Assembly: GCA_963782965.1 (NCBI GenBank)
Contig: CAWALV010000006.1
Span: forward strand, 806,001 to 870,000
DNA from: CAWALV01 sp963782965
GTDB taxonomy: Bacteria; Actinomycetota; Actinomycetes; Acidothermales; Acidothermaceae
DNA: 64,000 bases
Direction: 5' to 3'
Shown here: positions 8,869 to 17,633 of the stretch, piece by piece
How the letters are laid out: each line of letters begins with the position of its first letter
How positions within the stretch are numbered: position 1 is the stretch's first letter
The notes under the pieces: model-generated
What the model was told of the DNA's origin: nothing
Seen by the model: the letters and a program-made list of their open reading frames with translations, nothing else
Databases searched by the model: none
Translations under genes and position numbers: made by a program

Positions 8869-9755
8869 GTACCTCACGGCCGCGCCGCCGGCGGCACGCC
8901 GCCGATCACGAAGAGCATGAGGAAGCCAACCACGAGCGGTGGCTGCTGACCTATGCCGACATGATCACGCTTCTGATGGTGCTCTTCATCGTGTTGTTCG
9001 CCATCAGCGTCGTCGACAAGAAGAAGTTCGCGGCACTCGCCGACGGGCTCTCGCACAGCTTCGGTGCCACGAACAAGGTGCTGCCCGCAGGCACCGGCGT
9101 CATGGACGGCGGCAAGACGGCCAACAACGACCAGGGACAGTTGCAGAACAATCCGCCGCTACCCGTGACGCCGATCGACCAGGTCGAACTGTCGACGCCG
9201 ACTCAGCAGCAGGTTGCTGCCGAGCTGTCGAAACAGAACCTGCTCAAGGCCGAGCAGGCCACGTTGGCGAACGCGAAAGCACAGATCGAGGCGGCACTGA
9301 AAGCCAAGGGATTGCAGGACTCGGCCAGTTTCGAGCTCACCTCGCGGGGCCTGGTCGTGAGCATCGTCACAGATCAGGTGCTGTTCGACACGGGCCGGGC
9401 CGAGCTCAAGCCGGTCGGCCGAGAGGTGCTCGATGCCGTCGCGCCCGCGTTGCGTGCATTGCCCAACACCATCTCCATCGACGGACACACCGACGACGTG
9501 CCGATCAACGGTGGTCCGTTCGCGTCCAACTGGGAACTGTCGGCGGTGCGAGCGACCACCGTGCTGCGCTATCTCGTTGCCACCGACGGGCTCCAACCCA
9601 CACGGATGTCGGCGACCGGCTACGCCGATACCAAGCCGGTCGTGCCGAACGACACGCCGGCCCATCGAGCGCAGAACCGCAGGGTCGAGCTGGTCGTCGT
9701 CTCCTCGTTGCTCGACGACACGGCTTCAGCAACGACGCCACCGGGAGGCCCGTGA
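8865..9755 (+). CDS. motB: Flagellar stator protein MotB
   Basis: 296-residue MotB. It has a basic N-terminus, one membrane helix beginning RWLLTYADMITLLMVLFIVL with the ion-carrying Asp32, a plug/linker region, and a C-terminal OmpA-like peptidoglycan-binding domain (ISIDGHTDDVPINGG, then NRRVELVV). The start lies in the motA stop (ATGA) and the stop shares a base with the fliL ATG. The Asp and short linker are shared by H+ and Na+ types; ion choice cannot be told from this alone. Confidence 0.96.
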   Translation: MSTSRPRRRRHAADHEEHEEANHERWLLTYADMITLLMVLFIVLFAISVVDKKKFAALADGLSHSFGATNKVLPAGTGVMDGGKTANNDQGQLQNNPPLPVTPIDQVELSTPTQQQVAAELSKQNLLKAEQATLANAKAQIEAALKAKGLQDSASFELTSRGLVVSIVTDQVLFDTGRAELKPVGREVLDAVAPALRALPNTISIDGHTDDVPINGGPFASNWELSAVRATTVLRYLVATDGLQPTRMSATGYADTKPVVPNDTPAHRAQNRRVELVVVSSLLDDTASATTPPGGP

Positions 9756-10252
9756 TGACGACCATGGCCGCAAGGCGGTCCGACTCGGCGAACGCGGAAG
9801 TTGAGGCCGCCAACGACGGCGTCCCGCCCAAGAAGAAGCGCAAGAAGTTGATCATCGGCGTGGTATTGCTGCTGGTTCTCGGGGCTGGCGCCTTCTACGA
9901 ACTCGGCGGGAGTTCGAAAGGCGCCGCCGGGGGAGTCGCGAAGACCGTTGCGGCGGCGAAGCCCGGGCCGCTCGTCGCCCTCGACTCCGTCACGGTGAAC
10001 CTCGCAGGGGGACACTACCTGCGGGTGGGCGTGACGCTGGAGTTCACGAGCAAGGTCAGCGCCTCGGCACCGCCCGACGGCGCAGCCGCCCTCGACCGCA
10101 CGATCGGCTACTTCACCGGTCAGGACGCCGCTCCCTTGCAAACGGGCGCCGGGCTCGAGAACGCGAAGAAGGGGCTCAAGCAAGAGATCGCCGCCAGCTA
10201 CCCCGACGATCCTCTCTACGACGTGCTCTTCACCTCCTTCGTCGTGCAGTAG
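9755..10252 (+). CDS. fliL: Flagellar basal body-associated protein FliL
   Basis: 165-residue single-pass membrane protein. A Lys-rich cytoplasmic stretch (PPKKKRKK) precedes a membrane helix at about 32-50, followed by an extracytoplasmic domain containing the typical ALDSVTVNLAGGHYLRVGVTLEF. FliL forms a ring round MotB and stabilises stators at high load. The ATG overlaps the motB stop by one base after a GGGAGG ribosome site, so stator and FliL are probably translated together. A 95-base gap separates it from fliM. Confidence 0.93.
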   Translation: MTTMAARRSDSANAEVEAANDGVPPKKKRKKLIIGVVLLLVLGAGAFYELGGSSKGAAGGVAKTVAAAKPGPLVALDSVTVNLAGGHYLRVGVTLEFTSKVSASAPPDGAAALDRTIGYFTGQDAAPLQTGAGLENAKKGLKQEIAASYPDDPLYDVLFTSFVVQ

Positions 10253-10347
10253 CGAGCTCGCCGCCTAGCTTTGCTCTGGTCGGGTGACGTTGCAGGGCAA
10301 GTCCGAGAACGTCTCAGGGCGCCGCCCGGCCTGCCGATCTTCGGATC

Positions 10348-11310
10348 GTGACCACCCCGTCGACTGTCGAGCCGACCTCTGTCGCTCGTGCCGTCGCTCG
10401 GCCGGCACGGGTCAGTCACGAGCCGAAGCTGTACGACTTCCGCCGGCCGCGCAAACTCAATCGCGGCCACGTGCGGAAGCTGCACATGACCTACGAGACG
10501 TTCTGCCGGCAGTTCACGACGATTCTCACCAGTACCCTGCGGGTCTTCTCACTGGTCGAGCTCATCGCCGTCGAGCAGATGTCCTACGTCGACTACATCG
10601 AGTCGGTGCCGTCGCCGTCGTTTCTCGTGCTGACGTCCATCGACCCGCTGCCCGGCACAGCGTTGCTTCAGATACCGCAGAAGACGGCGATGCTGTGCGT
10701 CGACCGGTTGCTCGGCGGCCCCGGCACGCCGGACCAGCCCGAGCGGCTCTTCACCGACATCGAGACCGAGGTCATGTGCTCGCTGTCGCGGCGGGTGTTG
10801 CACGAGCTGCGGTATGCATTCGACGGCATGGTCTCGTTGTCGCCGGAAGTCGTCGGTGTCGAGGCGAATCCACAGTTTGCCCAGGCAGCCGCGCCGTCCG
10901 ATGTGTTCGTCGTCTGCTCCTTCGGGATGAACGTCGGCAACGAGGAGAGAGCCGGTACCTTCGCCATGCCGTTCGCCGGGTTGTATCCGGTGCTCGAGGC
11001 GACGTCCGGCCCGAAGCGAAGCGATCGGCACGAGTTGGCGGCACGTAGTGCGGCCGCATTGGCGGCGCGCTTGAGCGACGTGCCGATCGATGTCGCCGTC
11101 GAGTTCTCCCGCGTCGTGCTGACCCCGCACGAGATCCTCGGTCTTTCCGTCGGCGATGTGCTGCCACTTCACCACCCGACGAGCGCGGCGTTGCATGTCA
11201 CGTCGGGTGGTGTGACGTTCGCGTACGGGGTGCCAGGAAGCACCGGAAAGCACGTTGCATGCCGCATCGTCGAAGACCCCGAAAATCAGGAAGGTACGAG
11301 CCCGCGATGA
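10348..11310 (+). CDS. fliM: Flagellar motor switch protein FliM
   Basis: 320-residue switch protein of the C ring. The CheC-like middle domain and the C-terminal SPOA-type domain are recognisable (DFRRPRKLNRGHVRKLHMTY, DRLLGGPG, and LSVGDVLPLHHP near the end). The GTG start is the only one available, since an in-frame stop lies about 60 bases upstream. The N-terminus reads MTTPSTVEPTSVARAVARPA and does not contain the EIDALL-type peptide that binds phosphorylated CheY in most FliM proteins. The stop overlaps fliN by four bases. Confidence 0.94.
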   Translation: MTTPSTVEPTSVARAVARPARVSHEPKLYDFRRPRKLNRGHVRKLHMTYETFCRQFTTILTSTLRVFSLVELIAVEQMSYVDYIESVPSPSFLVLTSIDPLPGTALLQIPQKTAMLCVDRLLGGPGTPDQPERLFTDIETEVMCSLSRRVLHELRYAFDGMVSLSPEVVGVEANPQFAQAAAPSDVFVVCSFGMNVGNEERAGTFAMPFAGLYPVLEATSGPKRSDRHELAARSAAALAARLSDVPIDVAVEFSRVVLTPHEILGLSVGDVLPLHHPTSAALHVTSGGVTFAYGVPGSTGKHVACRIVEDPENQEGTSPR

Positions 11311-11741
11311 GCGAGTCCAGTGTTGCCACAGCGATCGACCCCGAGAAGCCGGCGGCGCCCGTTGTCGACGATGTGCTGACCGAAGCTCCGACGCCTCCTG
11401 CCGACGGGCGATCGCCCGCGCGCAGGCGTTCGTCCCGAAACGACAACGCAGACCCGGCCGGTGTGTTGCGCTCGGCCGCAGGTTCGGATCGACTCGATCT
11501 GCTCAACAACGTCGAGATGGACGTGACGGCCGAACTCGGCCGGACCAGGATGACCGTGCGGGAGCTGCTTTCCTTGTCTCCGGGCGTCGTCGTCGAACTC
11601 GACCGGACGGCGGGGAGTCCGGTCGACCTCTACGTCAACGGCACCCTTCTCGCTCGTGGTGAGGTCGTGGTCATCGACGAGGAGTTCGGTATCCGCATCT
11701 CCGAGATCGTGAGCGCGGGTTCGGCAGAGAACGATCGATGA
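11307..11741 (+). CDS. fliN: Flagellar motor switch protein FliN
   Basis: 144-residue FliN. About 65 N-terminal residues are Ala/Pro/Arg-rich and probably disordered; the SPOA domain follows (VEMDVTAELGRTRMTVRELL, then VNGTLLARGEVVVIDEEFGI), which builds the base of the C ring and docks FliH. The ATG overlaps the fliM stop (ATGA) and the stop overlaps fliO. The N-terminal tail is longer than in compact FliN proteins and may contact export or chemotaxis partners, which is inference. Confidence 0.95.
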   Translation: MSESSVATAIDPEKPAAPVVDDVLTEAPTPPADGRSPARRRSSRNDNADPAGVLRSAAGSDRLDLLNNVEMDVTAELGRTRMTVRELLSLSPGVVVELDRTAGSPVDLYVNGTLLARGEVVVIDEEFGIRISEIVSAGSAENDR

Positions 11742-12202
11742 GCAGCATGCTTGGTCCGGCATTGCGCATGCTGGTGTCGCTGGCGGTCGTCCTCGCGCTG
11801 ATGTATGTGGCGGCGCGCTTGCTGGCCCGCACCCGCGGTGCGATGCCGATGCGCCCGACGGCGCGTCGCGCGCCCGGCAAGGCGGCGGCGATGGTGGCTC
11901 CGCTCAAGAGCCGTGGCTCGGGACGCCGATCGGAGCGCACCCGGCCCGGTCTCGAGCTGCTCGCCCGCCAACCGCTCGGCAAGGCTGCATCGGTCGCGAT
12001 CGTTCGCGTCGCGGGTCGAAGCCTGCTGCTCGGCGTGACCGATTCAGCGGTGCAGTTGCTCACGGAGATCGGTGCAGACTCACTCGAGCCGGAGCCCGTG
12101 GCCGAACCGGCAGAGGCGGCCATCCGGGTCGCACCGAGCGCTGTGCCGGCCGCCGTGTCGGTGCTGGACCTGCTCCGCGAACGTACCGTTCGGCGGGCCT
12201 GA
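11738..12202 (+). CDS. fliO: Flagellar biosynthesis protein FliO
   Basis: 154-residue protein with one N-terminal membrane helix (about residues 8-30, LVSLAVVLALMYVAARLLAR) followed by a basic cytoplasmic domain. The motif LELLARQPLGKAASVAIVRV resembles the FliO family core, which reads roughly LxRxxLGxxxSLxLVxVG. FliO helps assemble the FliP5R1 export core. Primary sequence conservation is weak, but the position between fliN and fliP with ATGA coupling supports the name. Confidence 0.88.
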   Translation: MSSMLGPALRMLVSLAVVLALMYVAARLLARTRGAMPMRPTARRAPGKAAAMVAPLKSRGSGRRSERTRPGLELLARQPLGKAASVAIVRVAGRSLLLGVTDSAVQLLTEIGADSLEPEPVAEPAEAAIRVAPSAVPAAVSVLDLLRERTVRRA

Positions 12203-12207
12203 CCTCG

Positions 12208-13227
12208 ATGAAGAGCGCGGCCGCCTCGAGGCGGCGGGTCGCGGCCGGGCGGCCGAGGCGAGCTGTCGCCAAGCTGTTGGCGACGGGTCTGGGCTCGCTG
12301 GCGCTGATGGTGTCAGCCGGCGTTGCGTCCGCGGCGGCTGCGGCAGCGTCTCCGGTAGCGGCGCCCGCAGTGTCTCCCGCGATCAGCCTCCCCGCCGATC
12401 CTTCGCCGACCCCGATCGCTGCGATACCTTCCATCGCCCCGATCACCGTTCCTTCGGCGAGCCCCAGTGCAGACACCGCCTCGCCCGCGACCGGCCTTCC
12501 TGGAGCAACGGCGCCGACCGTTCCGACGGGCCCGACCGGTCCGGCAAAGCCTGCCGGCCCACAAGGAACCGTCAGCGTCAGCATCAACGGCGTGAACGGC
12601 AAACCGAGCCAGTCGATCGTCATCATCTTGATGATGACAGTGCTTGCGGTCGCGCCGGCCGCGCTGATGCTCTGCACGAGCTTCACCAAGATCATCGTCG
12701 TCCTGTCGCTGACACGAAACGCGCTCGGTCTGCAGACCGTGCCGCCGAACCAGGTACTTGTCGGGCTCGCGCTGTTCTTGAGCATGTTCGTCATGGGGCC
12801 GACGCTGTCTGCGGTGAACAAGGACGGCGTGCAGCCCTACCTGCACAATCAGATGACGGCCTCCCAGGCGTACGACGCCGGAGTACAGCCGCTGAAGCAG
12901 TTCATGCTGAAGCAGACCCGTAAGGACGATCTCGCGTCGATGGTCGCGGCGAGCAAGGAGAAGAAGCCCGACTCGCAGAAGGACGTTTCGATGACGACGC
13001 TGATCCCGGCGTTCATCCTGTCCGAACTTCGGGCGGCCTTCATCATCGGCTTCGTCATCTTCATACCGTTCCTCGTCATCGACCTCGTCGTGAGCTCGTC
13101 GCTGATGTCGATGGGCATGATGATGTTGCCGCCGTCGATGATCTCGCTGCCGTTCAAATTGCTGCTCTTCATCATGGTCGACGGCTGGGCGCTCATCGCT
13201 CATTCGCTGATCACCAGCTATCACTGA
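12208..13227 (+). CDS. fliP: Flagellar export gate protein FliP with long N-terminal extension
   Basis: 339-residue FliP, a core subunit of the export gate. The family domain covers about residues 130-339 (IIVVLSLTRNALGLQTVPPN, AFILSELRAAFIIGF, MGMMMLPPSMISLPFKLLLF). The first 130 residues consist of a twin-charged start, a hydrophobic signal-like segment (about 22-45) and a long Ala/Pro/Ser/Thr linker. FliP proteins often carry a cleavable signal, but this extension is unusually long. It lies five bases after fliO. Confidence 0.95.
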   Translation: MKSAAASRRRVAAGRPRRAVAKLLATGLGSLALMVSAGVASAAAAAASPVAAPAVSPAISLPADPSPTPIAAIPSIAPITVPSASPSADTASPATGLPGATAPTVPTGPTGPAKPAGPQGTVSVSINGVNGKPSQSIVIILMMTVLAVAPAALMLCTSFTKIIVVLSLTRNALGLQTVPPNQVLVGLALFLSMFVMGPTLSAVNKDGVQPYLHNQMTASQAYDAGVQPLKQFMLKQTRKDDLASMVAASKEKKPDSQKDVSMTTLIPAFILSELRAAFIIGFVIFIPFLVIDLVVSSSLMSMGMMMLPPSMISLPFKLLLFIMVDGWALIAHSLITSYH

Positions 13228-13251
13228 CACCGGACACGGCCGAGGGATGCG

Positions 13252-13527
13252 ATGACCAGTACCGCGGTGTTGCACATCGCGCTGCAAGCGATGCTTGTCA
13301 CGGCCAAGCTGTGCGCTCCGATGCTGCTCACGAGCCTCTGCGTGGGCTTCGGTATCTCGATGTTCCAGTCCGCCACCCAGATTCAGGAGTTCACGCTCTC
13401 TTTCGTGCCGAAGATCGTCGCCGTGGGCGTGGCGATTCTCATCAGCGGTAACTGGATGCTGATGACCCTGATCGACTTCACCCGCCAGCTGTTCGACTCG
13501 ATTCCTTCGCTGATCGGGGGCAGTTGA
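13252..13527 (+). CDS. fliQ: Flagellar export gate protein FliQ
   Basis: 91-residue membrane protein with two hydrophobic helices and the family motif QSATQIQEFTLSFVPKI. FliQ wraps the FliP/FliR helix to close the export gate. Length (about 90) and position between fliP and fliR are exact for the family. The start ATG follows GAGGGATGCG. Confidence 0.96.
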   Translation: MTSTAVLHIALQAMLVTAKLCAPMLLTSLCVGFGISMFQSATQIQEFTLSFVPKIVAVGVAILISGNWMLMTLIDFTRQLFDSIPSLIGGS

Positions 13528-13531
13528 CGGC

Positions 13532-14311
13532 GTGGACATCAACGTCTCGACGTCCCTCCTCGTCGCGTTCCTCCTTGCGACGGTGCGAACCTCGGCCTGG
13601 CTCGTCGTCGTGCCCGCGTTCGGCGGGCGGTCCGTGCCGACCATGACCAAGGTCGCGCTGTCGATGGCGCTCGCTTTCCCCGTCGCTCATCGGCTTGCAC
13701 CCCAGGCGCCCGACCCGCAGCTCGGGCCTATGGTTTCGGCGATCCTGATGAACGTCGCCGCCGGCCTCGCACTGGGTGTGGTGACCTTGCTGCTGTTCGC
13801 CGCCATCAGAGGCGCGGGCGAACTCGTCGACTACTTCGGCGGCTTCTCGTTGACGCAGGCCTACGACCCGATGTCGTTGCAGAACGACTCGGTGTTCGGC
13901 CGGGTCAACGACCTGCTGGCCGTCACTTTGCTCTTCGCCAGCGACGGCTACCTCGTCATCGTCAAGGGGCTGCTCTCTTCCTACGACGCCTTCCCGCTGC
14001 GCGGCGGTTCACCTTTGAAGGTCTTGGAGGAGATGGTCACGGGCGACGTCGGCACATTCATGTTGTCAGCCCTCGAGATCGCCGGCCCGCTACTGGCGGT
14101 GCTCTTCATGGCCGACGCCGGCCTGGGTCTGCTCACCAAGGCCGCGCCGACCTTGAACGTCTTCTCGCTCGGCTTCCCCCTGAAGATTCTCATCACGCTC
14201 AGCCTGATCGGCGTGACCTTCGTGGCGCTGCCCGAAGCGCTCAGTGCCCTGCTCGGCAAGATTTCCGAGAACACCGACGTCGTCTCCGCCGTCTTCTCCA
14301 CGAAGCACTAG
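13532..14311 (+). CDS. fliR: Flagellar export gate protein FliR
   Basis: 259-residue polytopic membrane protein with several hydrophobic helices (for example LLVAFLLATVRTSAWLVVVP and ILMNVAAGLALGVVTLLLF). It carries the FliR-typical stretch with QNDSVFGRVNDLLAVTLLF. FliR completes the FliP5Q4R1 gate complex and contacts FlhB. The GTG start lies four bases after the fliQ stop, and flhB follows after six bases. Confidence 0.95.
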   Translation: MDINVSTSLLVAFLLATVRTSAWLVVVPAFGGRSVPTMTKVALSMALAFPVAHRLAPQAPDPQLGPMVSAILMNVAAGLALGVVTLLLFAAIRGAGELVDYFGGFSLTQAYDPMSLQNDSVFGRVNDLLAVTLLFASDGYLVIVKGLLSSYDAFPLRGGSPLKVLEEMVTGDVGTFMLSALEIAGPLLAVLFMADAGLGLLTKAAPTLNVFSLGFPLKILITLSLIGVTFVALPEALSALLGKISENTDVVSAVFSTKH

Positions 14312-14317
14312 GCCCAG

Positions 14318-15472
14318 ATGCCGGACCGCTCACAAAAGACCGAGAAGCCGACTCCCAAGCGGCTGAAACAGGCGAAGAAAGACGGTCAGATCGCCCGGTC
14401 GCCCGACATCGCCGCGTGGCTGGGCCTTCTCGTCGCGGTATACCTGCTGCGCTTCACGGTCACCTCCACGGTGCACCTCGTGCGATCGCTGTTCGACGAG
14501 GTCGGAGCGGTCGTGCAGAAGCCGGACGCCGCGAAGGTGGTGCCGCTCCTCGTGTCGGCGTCGCTGAAGGGCGCAGTAGCCGTCGCGCCCCTCGCGCTCG
14601 GCCTGATGGTGGCCGGGGTCGCCGTGTCTGCGGCGCAGGGGGGCGTGCACGTGTCGTCGAAGGCCTTCAAACCGAAGTGGGACCACCTCAACCCGTTCAA
14701 GGGCATCAAGCGGGTCTTCGGCGTGCGAGGAGCGTGGGAGGTCAGCAAAGCGCTGGCGAAGACGGCGGTGCTCTCGCTGCTCCTCTACCGCGCGATCCGC
14801 TCGCTCCTTCCGTTGGTGCAGACCGGCACGGTGGTGCCACTGGGCACCGTGGTGCACGTCAGCGGCGACGTCTTGTTCGGGTTCGCGCGCAGTGCAGCCG
14901 TCGCGGGCCTGCTGATGGCAGCCGCCGACTACGCCTACCAGCTCCGGCGCACCCGGAGCGCGCTCAAGATGTCGAAGCACGAAATCAAGGAGGAGTACCG
15001 CAACTCCGAAGGTGACCCGCAGATCAAGGCGGTCGTTCGGTCGCGGCAGATGGCGATGCGGCGCAGCCGGATGATGGCGGCGATCGCCGGGGCGGACGTC
15101 GTGCTGGTGAACCCGACCCACGTGGCGGTCGCGTTGAAGTACCAGGCGGGCAAGGGCGCGCCGAAAGTCGTTGCGAAAGGAGCCGGTGCGATCGCCGCGC
15201 GGATCCGCGCCGAAGCCGAGAAGCATCGCGTCCCCATGGTCGAGGACATTCCGCTGACCCGGGCGATCTACCGGGTCTGCGAGCTGGGCCAGGAGATTCC
15301 ACACGAACTCTTCGTCGCCGTCGCCCGCATCCTTGCCTTTGTTTTCTCGTTGCGTCGGCGCGGCAGCGCGGCCGGCCTGCACCGGACCAGGGCCACGCCG
15401 CCCGGTGAGGTGGCCGGAGTGCAGAAGCGCCGCAAGTGGCGCAAGCCCGAAGCGGCCCGCGTCGACCGGTAG
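14318..15472 (+). CDS. flhB: Flagellar export switch protein FlhB
   Basis: 384-residue FlhB with the N-terminal KTEKPTPKRLKQAKKDGQ motif, four membrane helices, and a cytoplasmic domain holding the autocleavage site NPTH (Asn265-Pro266-Thr267-His268). Self-cleavage between Asn and Pro, together with FliK, switches export from hook to filament substrates. The C-terminus has an Arg-rich extension of about 30 residues beyond the usual end. Confidence 0.97.
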   Translation: MPDRSQKTEKPTPKRLKQAKKDGQIARSPDIAAWLGLLVAVYLLRFTVTSTVHLVRSLFDEVGAVVQKPDAAKVVPLLVSASLKGAVAVAPLALGLMVAGVAVSAAQGGVHVSSKAFKPKWDHLNPFKGIKRVFGVRGAWEVSKALAKTAVLSLLLYRAIRSLLPLVQTGTVVPLGTVVHVSGDVLFGFARSAAVAGLLMAAADYAYQLRRTRSALKMSKHEIKEEYRNSEGDPQIKAVVRSRQMAMRRSRMMAAIAGADVVLVNPTHVAVALKYQAGKGAPKVVAKGAGAIAARIRAEAEKHRVPMVEDIPLTRAIYRVCELGQEIPHELFVAVARILAFVFSLRRRGSAAGLHRTRATPPGEVAGVQKRRKWRKPEAARVDR

Positions 15473-15479
15473 TCCGATG

Positions 15480-15537
15480 CCGATGTTTCTCAGATCCGGC
15501 GGGGTCGAGCCGATGTTTCGAATAAGCGGGGTCCGCT
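15480..15537 (+). repeat. Two imperfect 30-bp tandem repeats between flhB and flhA
   Basis: CCGATGTTTC occurs at 15480-15489 and again at 15510-15519, each followed by a related GCGGGGTC block, giving a period of 30 bases. The repeat sits in the 115-base gap between flhB and flhA. It could be a regulatory or processing element, or a chance duplication; no promoter match was found around it. Confidence 0.5.
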
Positions 15538-15587
15538 TGTCGCGTCGACCACGCCGCCGAAGAAACCGTCGTCCTCCGTGAGGTAGC

Positions 15588-17633
15588 GTGCGCGCGATCA
15601 GGCTCGGCCAGTTCGGCATTCCAGCTGGTGTGATCGCGATCATCGTGATGATGGTCGTGCCGCTGCCGACGATGCTTCTCGACATGCTGCTCGCCGCGAA
15701 CATCACCGGTGCGTTGTTGGTGCTGCTGGTCTCGATGTTCGTGAAGAAGCCGCTCGACTTCGCCGCGTTCCCGTCTCTGCTGCTGATTGCGACGCTGTTC
15801 AGGCTGGCGCTCAACATCAGCGTGACCCGGCTCGTGCTGCTGCACGGCTACGCGGGCAAAGTGGTGCAGAGCTTCGGCCACTTCGTAGTGGGCGGCTCGC
15901 TCATCGTCGGACTCGTCATCTTCTTGATCCTCATCATCATCCAGTTCGTCGTCATCACCAACGGCGCCGGCCGTGTCGCCGAGGTCGGGGCGCGGTTCAC
16001 CCTCGACGCGATGCCGGGCAAGCAGATGGCGATCGACGCCGACCTGAACGCGGGGCTCATCGACGAGCAAGAAGCACGACGCCGACGTACCGAGATCACG
16101 GCAGAGGCCGACTTCTACGGCGCGATGGACGGTGCTTCGAAGTTCGTCAAGGGCGACGCGATCGCGGCCATCGTCATCACCCTCGTGAACCTCATCGGCG
16201 GCCTCGGCGTCGGCATCATGCAGCGTCACCTGTCGATGGGCGACGCGGTTTCGACCTACAGCTTGCTCTCGATCGGTGACGGGCTGGTCTCTCAGATACC
16301 CGCGCTGCTGCTGTCGGTCTCCACCGGTCTGATCGTCACCCGCGCAGCTACCGACCAGGACATGGGCACCGACGTGCTGCGGCAGATCATGGCCCAGCGG
16401 CAAGCCGTGCGGATCGGCGGCGCGGCGGTCATCGCGCTCGCCCTCATTCCGGGCCTGCCGAAGCTCCCGTTCCTGGTGCTCGGCGGTACCGCGCTCGCGA
16501 TCGGGATGCGACTCAAGGACCCGGACGCCGCAGCCGCCGCGGTGAGCCAGTCGGAGGTGCCCGCCGGGCCGGCACCCGACTCCGCTGAAGCGCTCGTCAA
16601 CGAGATGCGGGTCGAACCACTCGAACTCGAACTCGCCTTCGACCTCGTCGACCTCGTCGAGAACAGGACCGGTGGAGAGCTTCTGGAGCGCGTGCGTGCG
16701 CTGCGCCGCAAGCTGGCGCTCGAACTCGGCATGGTGATCCCGATGGTGCGGACGCGAGACAACCTCGACCTGCCCTCCGGTTCGTACACGATTCGCCTGA
16801 ACGGGGTGGAGACGGCGCGTGGCGAGGCGCCACCCGGCGTCGTGCTCGCGATCGGCGACAACCTCGCCAACTTGCCGGGACGCATGACGACGGAACCCGT
16901 CTTCGGCCTACCGGGGAAGTGGTTGCCGCACGAGTTGCGCCAGCAAGCCGAACTCGCCGGCGCCACCGTCGTCGACCGCGCGTCGGTCATCACCACGCAC
17001 CTTGCCGAGATCGTGCGCAACCACGCTGCGAAGCTGCTGTCCCGAGAAGACGTGAAAACGCTCACCGAACTGATGAGGCGGTCCGATCCCGTCGTCGTCG
17101 AGGAGCTCACGCCCGCGCTCTTGCAGCTCGGCGACGTGCAGCGCGTTCTGCAGGGGTTGCTCGACGAGCAGGTCCCGATCCGCGATCTGGTTCGTATCTT
17201 CGAAGCGCTGTCGCAGCGCGCGCGGCAGAGCACCGACGCCGAGGGTCTTGTCGAGGCGGCTCGCGCTACGCTCGGCGCTGCGATCTCCAGCCAGTACGCG
17301 CAGGACGGGCGGCTCAGCGTCATCACGCTCGATCCCTTGCTCGAGCAGCGCGTCATGGAGCGGTTGCGACCGGGGGAGCACGGCAGCTTCCTCGCGCTGG
17401 ACGCGGAGGACGCCGAGCACATCGTGGTCGAGACGAACCGGCTGGCAGAGCGTGCCGAGCAGCTCGGCAACGTTCCCGTGTTGGCGTGTATGGGACAACT
17501 GCGACCGGCGCTTCGCCGACTCGTGAAGAGCGCGAGCCCGCGCCTGCCGGTGCTGGCGTACGCCGAGCTCGGCCCTCAGCTTCAACTCGAGACCGTGGGG
17601 ACGGTGAGTGCGGCCCGTGCGAATGCAGCTTGA
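15588..17633 (+). CDS. flhA: Flagellar export gate protein FlhA
   Basis: 681-residue FlhA. The first half is an eight-helix membrane domain with the FHIPEP-type signature region (GARFTLDAMPGKQMAIDADL, then DGASKFVKGDAIA); the second half is the cytoplasmic domain that forms the nonameric ring for chaperone-substrate docking. GTG start after a GAGGTAG ribosome site. The stop overlaps the next gene by about 17 bases. It is the last core export-gate gene of the operon. Confidence 0.97.
   Translation: MRAIRLGQFGIPAGVIAIIVMMVVPLPTMLLDMLLAANITGALLVLLVSMFVKKPLDFAAFPSLLLIATLFRLALNISVTRLVLLHGYAGKVVQSFGHFVVGGSLIVGLVIFLILIIIQFVVITNGAGRVAEVGARFTLDAMPGKQMAIDADLNAGLIDEQEARRRRTEITAEADFYGAMDGASKFVKGDAIAAIVITLVNLIGGLGVGIMQRHLSMGDAVSTYSLLSIGDGLVSQIPALLLSVSTGLIVTRAATDQDMGTDVLRQIMAQRQAVRIGGAAVIALALIPGLPKLPFLVLGGTALAIGMRLKDPDAAAAAVSQSEVPAGPAPDSAEALVNEMRVEPLELELAFDLVDLVENRTGGELLERVRALRRKLALELGMVIPMVRTRDNLDLPSGSYTIRLNGVETARGEAPPGVVLAIGDNLANLPGRMTTEPVFGLPGKWLPHELRQQAELAGATVVDRASVITTHLAEIVRNHAAKLLSREDVKTLTELMRRSDPVVVEELTPALLQLGDVQRVLQGLLDEQVPIRDLVRIFEALSQRARQSTDAEGLVEAARATLGAAISSQYAQDGRLSVITLDPLLEQRVMERLRPGEHGSFLALDAEDAEHIVVETNRLAERAEQLGNVPVLACMGQLRPALRRLVKSASPRLPVLAYAELGPQLQLETVGTVSAARANAA

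Noticed and set aside
14330..15817. Minus-strand open frame of about 495 codons opposite flhB
   Set aside because: Low-complexity basic composition; flhB on the plus strand has full family motifs.
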